Below are positions 1-8,030 of a stretch of DNA of 18,567 nt, piece after piece (the first letter of the stretch is position 1; every line of letters begins with the position of its first letter). The notes under the pieces are model-generated. The model ran no database searches. It was not told where the DNA came from and saw nothing but the letters and a program-made list of their open reading frames with translations. A program made the position numbers and the translations under genes. The DNA is taken from the NCBI RefSeq assembly GCF_003478505.1, contig NZ_QUFI01000050.1:1-18567 (forward strand), written 5' to 3'. This DNA comes from Clostridium sp. AF27-2AA. GTDB taxonomy: Bacteria > Bacillota > Clostridia > Lachnospirales > Lachnospiraceae.

Positions 1-45
1 GCTTCGGACCTTTATTGCTATTGCTTTTAAATTGTTATATTCGCT

Positions 46-75
46 CTTGTGGCGTTTCCGGAAATGCAGTATAAT
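46..75 (+). promoter_or_regulatory. Putative sigma-A promoter for the ydcF-era-recO operon
   Basis: A perfect -10 hexamer TATAAT lies at 70-75. An 18-nt spacer separates it from a weak -35, TTGTGG (46-51). The surrounding 1-126 stretch is AT-rich and holds no gene that I can support. No promoter-like sequence is visible in the short gaps before the next three genes, so this is the likely start of the operon. The -35 matches consensus at only three positions, which limits confidence. Confidence 0.45.
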
Positions 76-126
76 TATTTTAATTGTGCCGTGTTTTATG
101 GCATAAAACTTACGTGAGGTGAAACG

Positions 127-999
127 ATGTTAATATGGGTCTTCACTGCGGCGGCGGTGCTTTGCCTGGTGTATTACGGAGTTATTGTGCTGTATGCGGG
201 ATTTGGCACTTCGTTTGCTGTGTTATGGCTTCTGATCGGCGGATTTTTTGGGGCTACGGCTGCGGGCATTCATTTTTATCAGAAGTATCCGGAACGAGTG
301 CCACTCTGGCTGCCGGTTTCTTTTGTGACCCTGTGCGCATCCGGTCTGATGATCGTTCTGGTGACGCAGATTCTGATCTTTGGGCGCATCCCGGCAGCCG
401 CGGAGCCTTCGCTGGATTATGTGATTGTGCTGGGTGCCAAAGTGAAACCGGACGGAAGCTTAAGCAAAACCTTAAAGCTCCGGCTGGACAAGGCGCTGGA
501 GTATATGAAGGAGAATCCGGAGACCATGCTGGTGCTTTCCGGTGCAAAAGGGGATGCGGAGCCGTGCTCTGAGGCAGATGCCATGGAAACCTATTTGTTA
601 GGGCAGGGGGCGGATCCGGACCATCTTCTGAAAGAGGAACAGTCTTTCAGTACGGTGGAGAATCTTGCGTACAGCAGGGTGATGATCGAAAAACGGGAAA
701 ATCTGCTTGAACAGGAACGGAAAGCGGAAGCAGACCGCCTGCTCCGTGCGCCGGGAGAGATAGAAGGTGTGCCTGAGACAGGAGCGCCCACAAACAACAC
801 ACCGGTTCTGGCACGCCAGCCGCGCGTTGGCATCATTACCAGCAATTTTCATCTGTGCCGGGCTGCGATGATCGCGAAAAAGCAGGATTATGGTACCGTC
901 TACGGCATTGCGTCGGAGGCAGACAAGGTGCTGCTGGTGCATTTTTCCCTGCGCGACGGCATTGCGCTGTTAAAAGACCGCCTGATGGGGAATCTATAA
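127..999 (+). CDS. YdcF/SanA-family membrane protein (DUF218)
   Basis: The protein has 290 residues. Three hydrophobic segments (about 3-24, 30-50 and 60-86) anchor a C-terminal DUF218 domain from about residue 97. Family signatures are visible: the first strand YVIVLGAKV (98-106), LSGAKGDAE (137-145), the SEADAM helix start (148-153), STVENLAYSR (175-184) and ITSNFHLCRAA (237-247). Relatives (YdcF, SanA, ElyC) are linked to cell-envelope maintenance, but the reaction is not established, so no specific function is claimed. A polar, Glu/Pro-rich stretch at about 190-232 lies between the STVEN and TSNFH motifs, where many relatives have a short connection. The start is supported by GAGGTG five nt upstream. 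It appears to be the first gene of an operon with the M16 peptidase, era and recO. Confidence 0.85.
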   Translation: MLIWVFTAAAVLCLVYYGVIVLYAGFGTSFAVLWLLIGGFFGATAAGIHFYQKYPERVPLWLPVSFVTLCASGLMIVLVTQILIFGRIPAAAEPSLDYVIVLGAKVKPDGSLSKTLKLRLDKALEYMKENPETMLVLSGAKGDAEPCSEADAMETYLLGQGADPDHLLKEEQSFSTVENLAYSRVMIEKRENLLEQERKAEADRLLRAPGEIEGVPETGAPTNNTPVLARQPRVGIITSNFHLCRAAMIAKKQDYGTVYGIASEADKVLLVHFSLRDGIALLKDRLMGNL

Positions 1000-1035
1000 A
1001 AAACGGAAAAGACAGATAGGAAAGGAAGAAAACGC

Positions 1036-3969
1036 ATGAGTCAGTTAGAAGCAATCAAAAAGCTGGATACCTACCGTGTGGTAGAACATAAAATGATCGA
1101 GGAGATGCAGTCGGAAGGTATTGTGCTGGAGCATAAGAAAACAAAAGCCAGACTGTTTCTGGTATCAAACGACGATGAGAACAAGGTATTCTGCATCGGA
1201 TTCCGCACTCCGCCGGACAATGACTGCGGACTGCCACATATTCTGGAGCACAGTGTGCTCTGTGGCTCCGACAAATTCCCGTTAAAGGATCCGTTCGTGG
1301 AGCTGGTAAAGGGCTCCTTAAATACGTTCTTAAATGCCATGACCTATCCGGATAAGACCGTATATCCGGTGGCAAGCTGCAACGACAAGGATTTCCACAA
1401 CCTGATGGATGTTTACATGGATGCTGTGCTTCATCCGAATATCTATAAAGAAGAGAAGATCTTCCGCCAGGAGGGCTGGCACTATGAACTGGAGAGCAAG
1501 GACGCTCCGCTCATTTACAATGGTGTTGTATACAATGAGATGAAGGGGGCTTACTCTTCCCCGGAAAGCATTTTAGACAGTGTGACCCAGAAGACCCTGT
1601 TCCCGGATACCTGCTACGGCAAGGATTCCGGCGGTGACCCGGTACACATTCCGGAGTTAAGCTATGAGAAGTTCCTGGATTTCCACAGAACTTACTATCA
1701 TCCGTCCAACAGCTACATTTACCTCTATGGAGATATGGACATGGCCGAAAAACTGACCTGGCTGGATGAGGAATATTTAAGCCATTACGAGGAGCGGCCG
1801 GTAGATTCCCGCATCAGAGAGCAGAAGGCATTTGCAGAGCCGGTGGAACGGGAGTTTTCCTACTCCATTACCGAAGGCGAGTCCGAGGAGGACGCAACCT
1901 ATCTTTCTGTAAATACCGTTGTGGGAGATGACCTGGATCCGAAGCTGTATGTGGCCTTCCAGATCCTGGAGTACACGCTGCTTGACGCGCCGGGAGCGCC
2001 GTTAAAGCAGGCACTCATTGATGCGGGAATCGGAAAAGATGTGATGGGCGGTTATGAGAGCGGCATTTTACAGCCGTATTTTTCCGTCATTGCCAAGGAT
2101 GCCAATAAAGAACAAAAGGGTGAGTTCCTGGCTATTGTCAAAGGTACCCTGCGTAAACTGGCAGATCAGGGCATTAACCGCAAGAGTCTGCTTGCAGGCA
2201 TGAATTATTTTGAGTTTAAATACCGCGAGGCAGATTATGGTTCTGCGCCGAAGGGGCTGATGTATGGCCTGCAGTGTCTGGACAGCTGGCTGTACGATGG
2301 AGATCCGATGACCCATCTGTGCTATCAGGAAACCTTTGATTTTCTGAAAAAAGAAGTGGAGAACGGTTATTTTGAACAGCTCATCCGGGATTATCTGTTG
2401 GACAATCCGTTTGAGGCTGTGATCGTGGTAGCTCCGGAGAAGAACCTGACGGTAAAAGAAGATGAGAAGCTGGCGAAAAAGCTGGCAGCTTATAAGGCTT
2501 CCCTGTCTGAAGAAGAACTGGAGAAACTGGTGACTGCCACCAGAGAATTAAAGGAATATCAGGATACCCCGTCTACCCCGGAGATTCTGGCGAAAATCCC
2601 GCTCTTAAAACGGGAGGATATTGAGAAAAAGGCAGAGACATTCTTCTGGAAGGAAAAAGAAGAGGGTGGCATCAAGGTGCTGCACCACAACTTCTTTACC
2701 TCCGGGATCGGATATCTAAAGGTGCTGTTTAACACCGAAGTGCTGCCGCAGGAAGACCTTCCCTACGCAGGCATGTTAAAATACATTCTGGGTTCCATCA
2801 GTACGGAACATTACAGCTACTCTGACCTGACCAGTGAGATCCACTTAAACAGCGGCGGCGTGGACTTTTCCGTAACCTCCTACCCGGATCTGGCAGATCC
2901 GGAGCGTTTTACCGGAGCGTTTGTGGCAAGCATCCGCGTGCTTTATGATAAGCTGGATTTTGGCTTCACCATTCTGGAGGAGATCCTGAATCACTCTGTG
3001 TTTACGGATGAGAAACGCCTGGGAGAGGTAATCCAGGAGACCCGCTCCCGCGCGAAGATGAAGCTGGAGAACGCAGGACACAGCACGGCAGTATCCCGCG
3101 CGACCTCCTATTTCTCTGCAACTGCTTACTACAACGAACTGACCGGAGGCACGGCATATTATCATTTCCTGGAGCAGCTGGAGAAGGATTACGCCAATAA
3201 GAAGGGTGAGATCATGGCCCGGCTGCAGGAGGTCAGCAGAAAACTCTTTACCCGCGCCAATATGCTGGTAAACTACACCGCAGATGATAAGGGCTACGAA
3301 CAGCTTCCGCAGAACTTAAAGCTTTTGGCAGATAAGCTGCCCCAGGGAAGCGGTGAGAAGCATGCCTTTACCCATCCGGTAAAGAATGTGAACGAGGGAT
3401 TAAAGACCTCTGCCCAGGTGGATTATGTGGCACGCTGCGGAAACTTCCGCGACGCAGGCCTGGAGTATACCGGAGCATTGAAGATCCTGCAGGTCATCTT
3501 AAGCTACGATTATCTGTGGCTGAATATTCGTGTAAAGGGCGGCGCATATGGCTGTATGAGCGGTTTCGGACGTTCCGGAGAGGGTTATCTGGTATCCTAC
3601 CGTGACCCGAACTTGAAAGAGACCAACGATATCTATGAGGGCATCCCGGCTTATCTGGAGGCCTTTGACCCGGATGAGCGCGACATGACCAAATATGTTA
3701 TCGGAACCATCAGCAATCTGGACGCCCCGCTGACTCCGTCTGTGAAGGGAAGCAGAGGACTTTCCGCTTATCTGTCCGGTGTGACGGAAGAGATGATGCA
3801 GACGGAGCGTGACCAGATCTTAGGTGCCGCCAAGGAAGATATCCGCGCACTGGCTGCCCAGGTACGGGCAGTTCTGGCTACCGGAAGCTTCTGCGTAGTC
3901 GGAAACGAGGAGAAGATCGAGGCAAACCGCGGCATGTTTGGCGAGGTTTCCAGTCTCACAAGAGGATAA
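1036..3969 (+). CDS. M16C-family zinc peptidase, presequence-protease (PreP/Cym1) type
   Basis: The protein has 977 residues, the usual single-chain size of M16C enzymes, which degrade short unstructured peptides inside a closing two-half chamber. The inverted zinc motif HILEH is at 68-72 (ligands H68 and H72, catalytic base E71). The third ligand E168 sits in NEMKG, 96 residues beyond H72, which is the spacing I recall for Arabidopsis PreP1. The C-terminal half carries R832 and Y838 in RVKGGAYG, the pair that completes the active site in PreP. No signal peptide or membrane segment is visible, so a cytosolic peptide-scavenging role is inferred. The start follows an AGGAAAGGAAG ribosome-binding site. 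It lies 36 nt after the DUF218 gene and 22 nt before era, consistent with one operon. Confidence 0.93.
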   Translation: MSQLEAIKKLDTYRVVEHKMIEEMQSEGIVLEHKKTKARLFLVSNDDENKVFCIGFRTPPDNDCGLPHILEHSVLCGSDKFPLKDPFVELVKGSLNTFLNAMTYPDKTVYPVASCNDKDFHNLMDVYMDAVLHPNIYKEEKIFRQEGWHYELESKDAPLIYNGVVYNEMKGAYSSPESILDSVTQKTLFPDTCYGKDSGGDPVHIPELSYEKFLDFHRTYYHPSNSYIYLYGDMDMAEKLTWLDEEYLSHYEERPVDSRIREQKAFAEPVEREFSYSITEGESEEDATYLSVNTVVGDDLDPKLYVAFQILEYTLLDAPGAPLKQALIDAGIGKDVMGGYESGILQPYFSVIAKDANKEQKGEFLAIVKGTLRKLADQGINRKSLLAGMNYFEFKYREADYGSAPKGLMYGLQCLDSWLYDGDPMTHLCYQETFDFLKKEVENGYFEQLIRDYLLDNPFEAVIVVAPEKNLTVKEDEKLAKKLAAYKASLSEEELEKLVTATRELKEYQDTPSTPEILAKIPLLKREDIEKKAETFFWKEKEEGGIKVLHHNFFTSGIGYLKVLFNTEVLPQEDLPYAGMLKYILGSISTEHYSYSDLTSEIHLNSGGVDFSVTSYPDLADPERFTGAFVASIRVLYDKLDFGFTILEEILNHSVFTDEKRLGEVIQETRSRAKMKLENAGHSTAVSRATSYFSATAYYNELTGGTAYYHFLEQLEKDYANKKGEIMARLQEVSRKLFTRANMLVNYTADDKGYEQLPQNLKLLADKLPQGSGEKHAFTHPVKNVNEGLKTSAQVDYVARCGNFRDAGLEYTGALKILQVILSYDYLWLNIRVKGGAYGCMSGFGRSGEGYLVSYRDPNLKETNDIYEGIPAYLEAFDPDERDMTKYVIGTISNLDAPLTPSVKGSRGLSAYLSGVTEEMMQTERDQILGAAKEDIRALAAQVRAVLATGSFCVVGNEEKIEANRGMFGEVSSLTRG

Positions 3970-3991
3970 GTATTTTCGAAAGGATAAATTT

Positions 3992-4984
3992 ATGGCAAAG
4001 AAACCGGAAGGTACGAATTTTGATAAACTGCTGGAGGAACTGAACGGCAAAAAAAACGAGACAGGCGGAGAAAACCAGTCCGCCCCGGTTCAGCAAAAAT
4101 CCGGCTTTGTAACCCTGATCGGACGGCCGAATGTGGGCAAATCCACGCTGATGAATCATCTCATCGGCCAGAAGATCGCTATCACATCGGACAAGCCGCA
4201 GACAACCAGAAACCGCATCCAGACGGTCTACACCGATGAGCGCGGCCAGATCATCTTTCTGGATACTCCGGGTATCCACAAGGCAAAAAATAAGCTTGGC
4301 GAGTATATGGTGAATGTGGCTGAGCATACCTTAAAAGAGGTGGACCTGATTTTGTGGCTGGTAGAGCCAAGCACTTTTATCGGTGCCGGCGAGCGCCATA
4401 TTGCCGAGCAGCTTCAGGGCATCAAGACTCCGATCATCCTGGTCATCAACAAGACCGATACGGTAAAGAATCAGGAAGACATCCTGACGTTCATCAACGC
4501 CTACAAGGATATCTGCGATTTTGCGGAGATTGTTCCGGTGTCCGCCCTGCGGGATAAGAACACCGATACGTTGCTGGAGCAGCTGTTCAAATATCTGCCG
4601 TATGGCCCCCAGTTCTACGATGAGGATACTGTCACCGACCAGCCGATGCGCCAGATCGCGGCAGAACTGATCCGGGAGAAGGCTCTGCGTCTGCTGGATG
4701 AAGAGATTCCCCACGGCATTGCGGTTACCATTGAAAAAATGAGCGAGCGGCCAAATGGCATCATGGATGTGGAAGCCACCATCATCTGTGAGCGGGATTC
4801 TCACAAGGGTATCATCATCGGCAAGGGCGGTGCCATGTTAAAACGCATTGGTTCTGCAGCCAGAAGAGAGCTGGAGGATATGCTGGAGACAAAAGTGAAC
4901 CTGCAGATCTGGGTAAAGGTAAGAAAAGAGTGGCGCGACAGCGAACTGCTGATGAAAAACTACGGATATAATCCGAAGGAATAG
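3992..4984 (+). CDS. era: GTPase Era, ribosome small-subunit assembly factor
   Basis: Era binds 16S rRNA near its 3' end and acts in 30S maturation. From the ATG at 3992 the protein has 330 residues. G1 is GRPNVGKS (44-51), the G2 Thr lies in the PQTTRNRIQ segment (about 69-77), G3 is DTPG (91-94), G4 is NKTD (153-156) and G5 is SAL (184-186). The C-terminal KH domain has its GKGG loop at 277-280. I chose this start because AAAGGA lies 6-7 nt upstream; a longer in-frame reading from a TTG at 3938 would overlap the M16 gene and has no such site. The first 37 residues are a polar extension absent from the roughly 300-residue E. coli protein. recO follows after 8 nt. Confidence 0.97.
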   Translation: MAKKPEGTNFDKLLEELNGKKNETGGENQSAPVQQKSGFVTLIGRPNVGKSTLMNHLIGQKIAITSDKPQTTRNRIQTVYTDERGQIIFLDTPGIHKAKNKLGEYMVNVAEHTLKEVDLILWLVEPSTFIGAGERHIAEQLQGIKTPIILVINKTDTVKNQEDILTFINAYKDICDFAEIVPVSALRDKNTDTLLEQLFKYLPYGPQFYDEDTVTDQPMRQIAAELIREKALRLLDEEIPHGIAVTIEKMSERPNGIMDVEATIICERDSHKGIIIGKGGAMLKRIGSAARRELEDMLETKVNLQIWVKVRKEWRDSELLMKNYGYNPKE

Positions 4985-4992
4985 AATGTGTT

Positions 4993-5673
4993 ATGAGAGA
5001 ACTGGTGAATCTGACCGGCATGGTCTTAAAAGCATCTCCGGTGGGAGATAATGACCGGCGTCTGGTACTTCTGACCAGGGAACGCGGCAAAATCACTGCT
5101 TTTGCCCGGGGGGCCAAACGCCCGGGAAGTCAGCTGATGGGAGTAACGAGGCCTTTTGTGTTTGGAAACTTCCGCCTGTATGAAGGCCGCGATGCCTGCA
5201 ATCTGCAGGGAGCGGATGTACTCAACTATTTTGCGGAGATTACACTGGATATGGAAGCAACCTGTTATGGCTCTTATTTTCTGGAGCTTGCCGATTATTA
5301 CGGACGGGAAAATCTGGAAGCGGCGGAGCTGCTTTTGCTGTTGTACCAGTCTCTGCGGGCGTTATTAAAGCCAGCCATTCCAAATCCGCTAGTACAGGCT
5401 GTGTTCGAACTTCGCAGCATGGTCATCAATGGAGATTATACGGAGCATCCGCCCAGACCGGTCAGCGATTCCGCCAACTATGCGTGGGAGTATATCATCG
5501 CCTCCCCGTTGGAATCTCTGTATACGTTTACGCTGGCTCCGGAAGTGCTGGAGGAACTGCGGCATTGTGTAGAGCTGAATAAGCGCCGGTTCATTGACAG
5601 GGAGTTTCATTCCCTGAAAATCCTGAACGTGCTGGAGCAGACGGTTTCACAGTCCGGGCATGTGAAATCCTGA
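4993..5673 (+). CDS. recO: DNA repair protein RecO, short form without zinc-finger cysteines
   Basis: RecO loads RecA onto SSB-coated DNA together with RecR. The protein has 226 residues. The N-terminal OB-fold is recognisable from the opening LTGMVLKASPVGDNDRRLVLLT (about 7-28) and the GKITAFARGAKRPGS segment. A helical C-terminal domain follows, including NPLVQAVFELR. The CxxC pairs that bind zinc in many RecO proteins are absent: after the VFELR helix comes MVINGDYTEHPP instead. Only three isolated cysteines occur in the protein. AAGGA 12 nt upstream, inside the end of era, is the likely ribosome-binding site. The stop codon at 5671-5673 lies in one copy of the 8-bp duplication flanking the adjacent MITE, so the insertion did not alter the reading frame. 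Confidence 0.9.
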   Translation: MRELVNLTGMVLKASPVGDNDRRLVLLTRERGKITAFARGAKRPGSQLMGVTRPFVFGNFRLYEGRDACNLQGADVLNYFAEITLDMEATCYGSYFLELADYYGRENLEAAELLLLLYQSLRALLKPAIPNPLVQAVFELRSMVINGDYTEHPPRPVSDSANYAWEYIIASPLESLYTFTLAPEVLEELRHCVELNKRRFIDREFHSLKILNVLEQTVSQSGHVKS

Positions 5674-5674
5674 A
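5667..5674. repeat. Left copy of 8-bp target-site duplication
   Basis: ATCCTGAA directly abuts the left terminal repeat of the 133-bp element. An identical copy is at 5808-5815. It contains the recO stop TGA. Confidence 0.8.
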
Positions 5675-5807
5675 GTTACTGTACACGGGTAGGCATTTTC
5701 TGAACTGAAAATGCCGTATGATATCGTGGTGGCAGCAGATTTTGCCGATTTGGAATGCGAAGCATCGGCAAAATCCGTTGCTGTTTGCGCAACGCGTGAA
5801 CAGTAAC
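5675..5807. mobile_element. MITE-like 133-bp insertion with terminal inverted repeats
   Basis: The element begins GTTACTGTACACG and ends CGTGAACAGTAAC. The two 16-bp termini match at 14 positions when one is reverse-complemented. It is flanked on both sides by the same octamer ATCCTGAA, as expected for a transposed segment with an 8-bp target duplication. It has no coding capacity. Inside are two further hairpins: a perfect 9-bp stem GGCATTTTC/GAAAATGCC (5692-5700 with 5707-5715), and a perfect 12-bp stem (5738-5749 with 5764-5775) extended by CAGCA/TGCTG across a 3-nt bulge. As RNA or single-stranded DNA it would form a three-way junction. It must have been mobilised by a transposase elsewhere. 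Families that make 8-bp duplications include ISL3, IS66 and some IS256 members, but I cannot assign one. Confidence 0.78.
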
Positions 5808-5815
5808 ATCCTGAA
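5808..5815. repeat. Right copy of 8-bp target-site duplication
   Basis: ATCCTGAA immediately follows the right terminal repeat and is identical to 5667-5674. Deleting the element plus one copy would restore a continuous recO end running into the next intergenic sequence. Confidence 0.8.
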
Positions 5816-5847
5816 CGTCACCAGCGAAGTCATAAAGAAATAAGGTG

Positions 5848-5876
5848 TTGAAAAACCTTCCATGAACAGGTATAAT
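5848..5876 (+). promoter_or_regulatory. Strong sigma-A promoter for the lipoprotein-glyS-mobAB unit
   Basis: TTGAAA (5848-5853), a 17-nt spacer and TATAAT (5871-5876) make 11 of 12 consensus matches. Transcription would begin near 5883. No other convincing promoter is seen before glyS, so this one probably drives all three downstream genes. Confidence 0.8.
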
Positions 5877-5882
5877 CCTAGA

Positions 5883-5954
5883 GAACCCTGTGGGCAGGGC
5901 AGGAGTCTGCATCGTGGAGATCTGCTGAAGCGTAGCAGGCTGTGAGACAGGTTC
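5883..5954 (+). promoter_or_regulatory. Structured 5' leader of unknown type
   Basis: The leader can close with GAACC(C)TGT (5883-5891) pairing to ACAGGTTC (5947-5954) around one bulged C. Inside are two small hairpins, GCAG/CTGC (5899-5910) and CTGCT/AGCAG (5922-5938). The AAGGAG ribosome-binding site at 5965-5970 lies just beyond the closing stem. I do not recognise a known riboswitch, and it has no T-box signature. It may be incidental structure. Confidence 0.35.
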
Positions 5955-5974
5955 CGGGGAAGATAAGGAGATTT

Positions 5975-6622
5975 ATGAAAAAGAAAATCGCAGTTTTGAC
6001 TGCAGCGGTATTGTTTGCAGCGGTCTGTACCGCAGGCTGTACCCGGTCTTCAGGACAATCCTGGGATGGTTCGGAAAACAGCATTTATGTGGCAGATGAC
6101 TTAAGCGTGCAGAGCGCCATGGTCTACACATCCGAAAAGGAGAATGACTTATATAGCGCCGAGGGCCTGGCAGAGTTTGCGAAAGAGCAGATTGCTTCTT
6201 ATAATGAAGAACAGGGCGCGGCTGCTGAGGCAGAGAATACCGAAGGTGGTGAGAAGCTTCCTGTAGCGCTTGAAAAGAGCAGTCTGGAAGGCCAGACCGG
6301 TACGCTGGTATTTGCCTATGGCACACCGGAGGACTTTGTAAAGTTTTCCGAAGAAAACGGGGATGATACCCACACGGTGACTTCCCTGATGGTTTGTGAC
6401 ACGGAAAGCGCAAAGCTTCCCGATCTGACCTACAAAACATCTGCCGGAAAAGATGCGGATATTCAGAAGGCCGCGGCAAAGGACAGCCATATGGTGCTTA
6501 CCGAAGGCTCCACAAAGGTTTATACGGAGGGAAAAATCCTCTATGTAACGGATGGAGTGGAAGTAACAGGTGATCATTCAGCAGTGACCCCAGAGGGGAC
6601 CGGCTGTATTATATTCAAATAA
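5975..6622 (+). CDS. Small lipoprotein of unknown function
   Basis: The protein has 215 residues starting at the ATG at 5975, preceded by AAGGAG; an in-frame GTG at 5942 has no equal site. The N terminus is a lipoprotein signal: MKKK, a hydrophobic run of about 14 residues, then TAG before C22, followed by a Ser/Gly-rich linker. The -3 Thr of the lipobox is not the usual Leu/Val. The mature part is acidic, with an Ala/Glu-rich stretch near 80-95 and a strand-rich end with the repeated pattern KVYTEGK.LYVTDGVEV. I recognise no domain. It would sit on the outer face of the membrane. It is cotranscribed with glyS (15-nt gap), but nothing in the sequence links the two functions. Confidence 0.75.
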   Translation: MKKKIAVLTAAVLFAAVCTAGCTRSSGQSWDGSENSIYVADDLSVQSAMVYTSEKENDLYSAEGLAEFAKEQIASYNEEQGAAAEAENTEGGEKLPVALEKSSLEGQTGTLVFAYGTPEDFVKFSEENGDDTHTVTSLMVCDTESAKLPDLTYKTSAGKDADIQKAAAKDSHMVLTEGSTKVYTEGKILYVTDGVEVTGDHSAVTPEGTGCIIFK

Positions 6623-6637
6623 AAAGAGAGGTTATCG

Positions 6638-8029
6638 ATGATGGAAAAGACAATGGAGAAAATTGTAGCGCTGGCCAAGAGCAGAGGATTCGTTTATCCG
6701 GGTTCCGAGATCTATGGCGGCCTGGCAAACACCTGGGATTACGGCAACCTTGGCGTAGAGCTGAAGAACAACGTAAAGAAAGCATGGTGGCAGAAATTCG
6801 TGCAGGAGAGCCCGTACAACGTCGGCGTTGACTGTGCCATCCTTATGAACTCCCAGACCTGGGTAGCTTCCGGACATCTGGGCGGTTTCTCTGATCCGCT
6901 GATGGACTGCAAGGCATGTAAGGAGCGTTTCCGTGCCGACAAGCTGATCGAGGATTACATGGCAGAGAACGGCATCACCATTGAGGGCAGCGTAGACGCG
7001 TGGTCTCAGGAAGAAATGAAGAAATACATCGATGACAACAACATCTGCTGCCCAAGCTGTGGCAAGCATGACTTCACCGATATCCGTCAGTTCAACCTGA
7101 TGTTCAAGACCTTCCAGGGTGTTACTGAGGATGCAAAGAACACTGTATACTTAAGACCGGAGACCGCACAGGGTATCTTCGTAAACTTCAAGAACGTACA
7201 GCGTACTTCCAGAAAGAAAGTTCCGTTCGGTATTGGCCAGATTGGTAAGTCTTTCCGTAACGAGATCACCCCGGGTAACTTTACTTTCCGTACTCGTGAA
7301 TTTGAGCAGATGGAGCTGGAGTTCTTCTGTAAGCCGGGTACTGATCTGGAATGGTTCCAGTACTGGAGAGGCTTCTGCCGTGACTGGCTGCTGGCTCTGG
7401 GCTTAAAGGAAGATGAGATCCGTCTCCGCGACCATTCTCCGGAGGAACTGTGCTTCTACAGTAAGGGTACTACCGATATCGAGTTCCTCTTCCCGTTCGG
7501 ATGGGGCGAGCTGTGGGGCATCGCAGACAGAACAGACTACGACTTAACCCAGCATCAGAATACCTCCGGAGAGGATATGACCTACTTCGATGATGAGGCA
7601 AAGGAGAAATATATCCCGTATGTTATCGAGCCGTCCCTGGGTGCTGACCGTGTTACCCTGGCATTCCTGTGCGCAGCATACGATGAGGAAGAAATCGGAG
7701 AGGGTGATGTGCGTACCGTGCTTCACTTCCATCCGGCTATCGCACCGGTTAAGGTCGGTATCCTTCCGCTGTCCAAGAAGCTGAATGAGGGCGCAGAGAA
7801 GGTTTACGCAGAGCTGTCTAAGTACTACAACTGTGAGTTCGATGACAGAGGCAACATTGGTAAGAGATACAGAAGACAGGATGAAATCGGTACTCCGTTC
7901 TGCATTACTTACGACTTCGATTCCGAGGAAGATCATGCAGTGACCGTTCGCGACCGTGATACCATGGAGCAGGTTCGCGTTCCGATTGCTGAGTTAAAGC
8001 AGTATTTCGAGGACAAGTTCCGCTTCTAA
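6638..8029 (+). CDS. glyS: Glycyl-tRNA synthetase, single-chain dimeric (alpha2) type
   Basis: This class II synthetase charges tRNA-Gly. It has 463 residues, the size of the homodimeric form rather than the two-subunit GlyQ/GlyS form. Class II motif 2 is clear as FRNEITP (206-212) followed by [10 protein letters not shown] (217-226). Motif 3 is [14 protein letters not shown], about 100 residues later. Two CxxC pairs (C91/C94 and C138/C141) probably hold a structural zinc. The C terminus has the anticodon-binding fold ending in [17 protein letters not shown] lies 6 nt before the first ATG and 9 nt before the second at 6641, so either could be used. Codons are strongly biased (CGT, GGT, AAG, GAG), as in ppdK, which suggests high expression. 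No T-box leader is present. Confidence 0.96.
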   Translation: MMEKTMEKIVALAKSRGFVYPGSEIYGGLANTWDYGNLGVELKNNVKKAWWQKFVQESPYNVGVDCAILMNSQTWVASGHLGGFSDPLMDCKACKERFRADKLIEDYMAENGITIEGSVDAWSQEEMKKYIDDNNICCPSCGKHDFTDIRQFNLMFKTFQGVTEDAKNTVYLRPETAQGIFVNFKNVQRTSRKKVPFGIGQIGKSFRNEITPGNFTFRTREFEQMELEFFCKPGTDLEWFQYWRGFCRDWLLALGLKEDEIRLRDHSPEELCFYSKGTTDIEFLFPFGWGELWGIADRTDYDLTQHQNTSGEDMTYFDDEAKEKYIPYVIEPSLGADRVTLAFLCAAYDEEEIGEGDVRTVLHFHPAIAPVKVGILPLSKKLNEGAEKVYAELSKYYNCEFDDRGNIGKRYRRQDEIGTPFCITYDFDSEEDHAVTVRDRDTMEQVRVPIAELKQYFEDKFRF

Positions 8030-8030
8030 A

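Noticed and set aside
3938..3991. TTG start giving Era an extra 18 residues overlapping the M16 peptidase gene
   Set aside because: It has no ribosome-binding site, whereas AAAGGA precedes the ATG at 3992.
5883..5954. Leader before the lipoprotein as a glycine riboswitch or T-box controlling glyS
   Set aside because: It is too short and lacks the conserved cores of either class, so it is kept only as an unclassified foldable leader.
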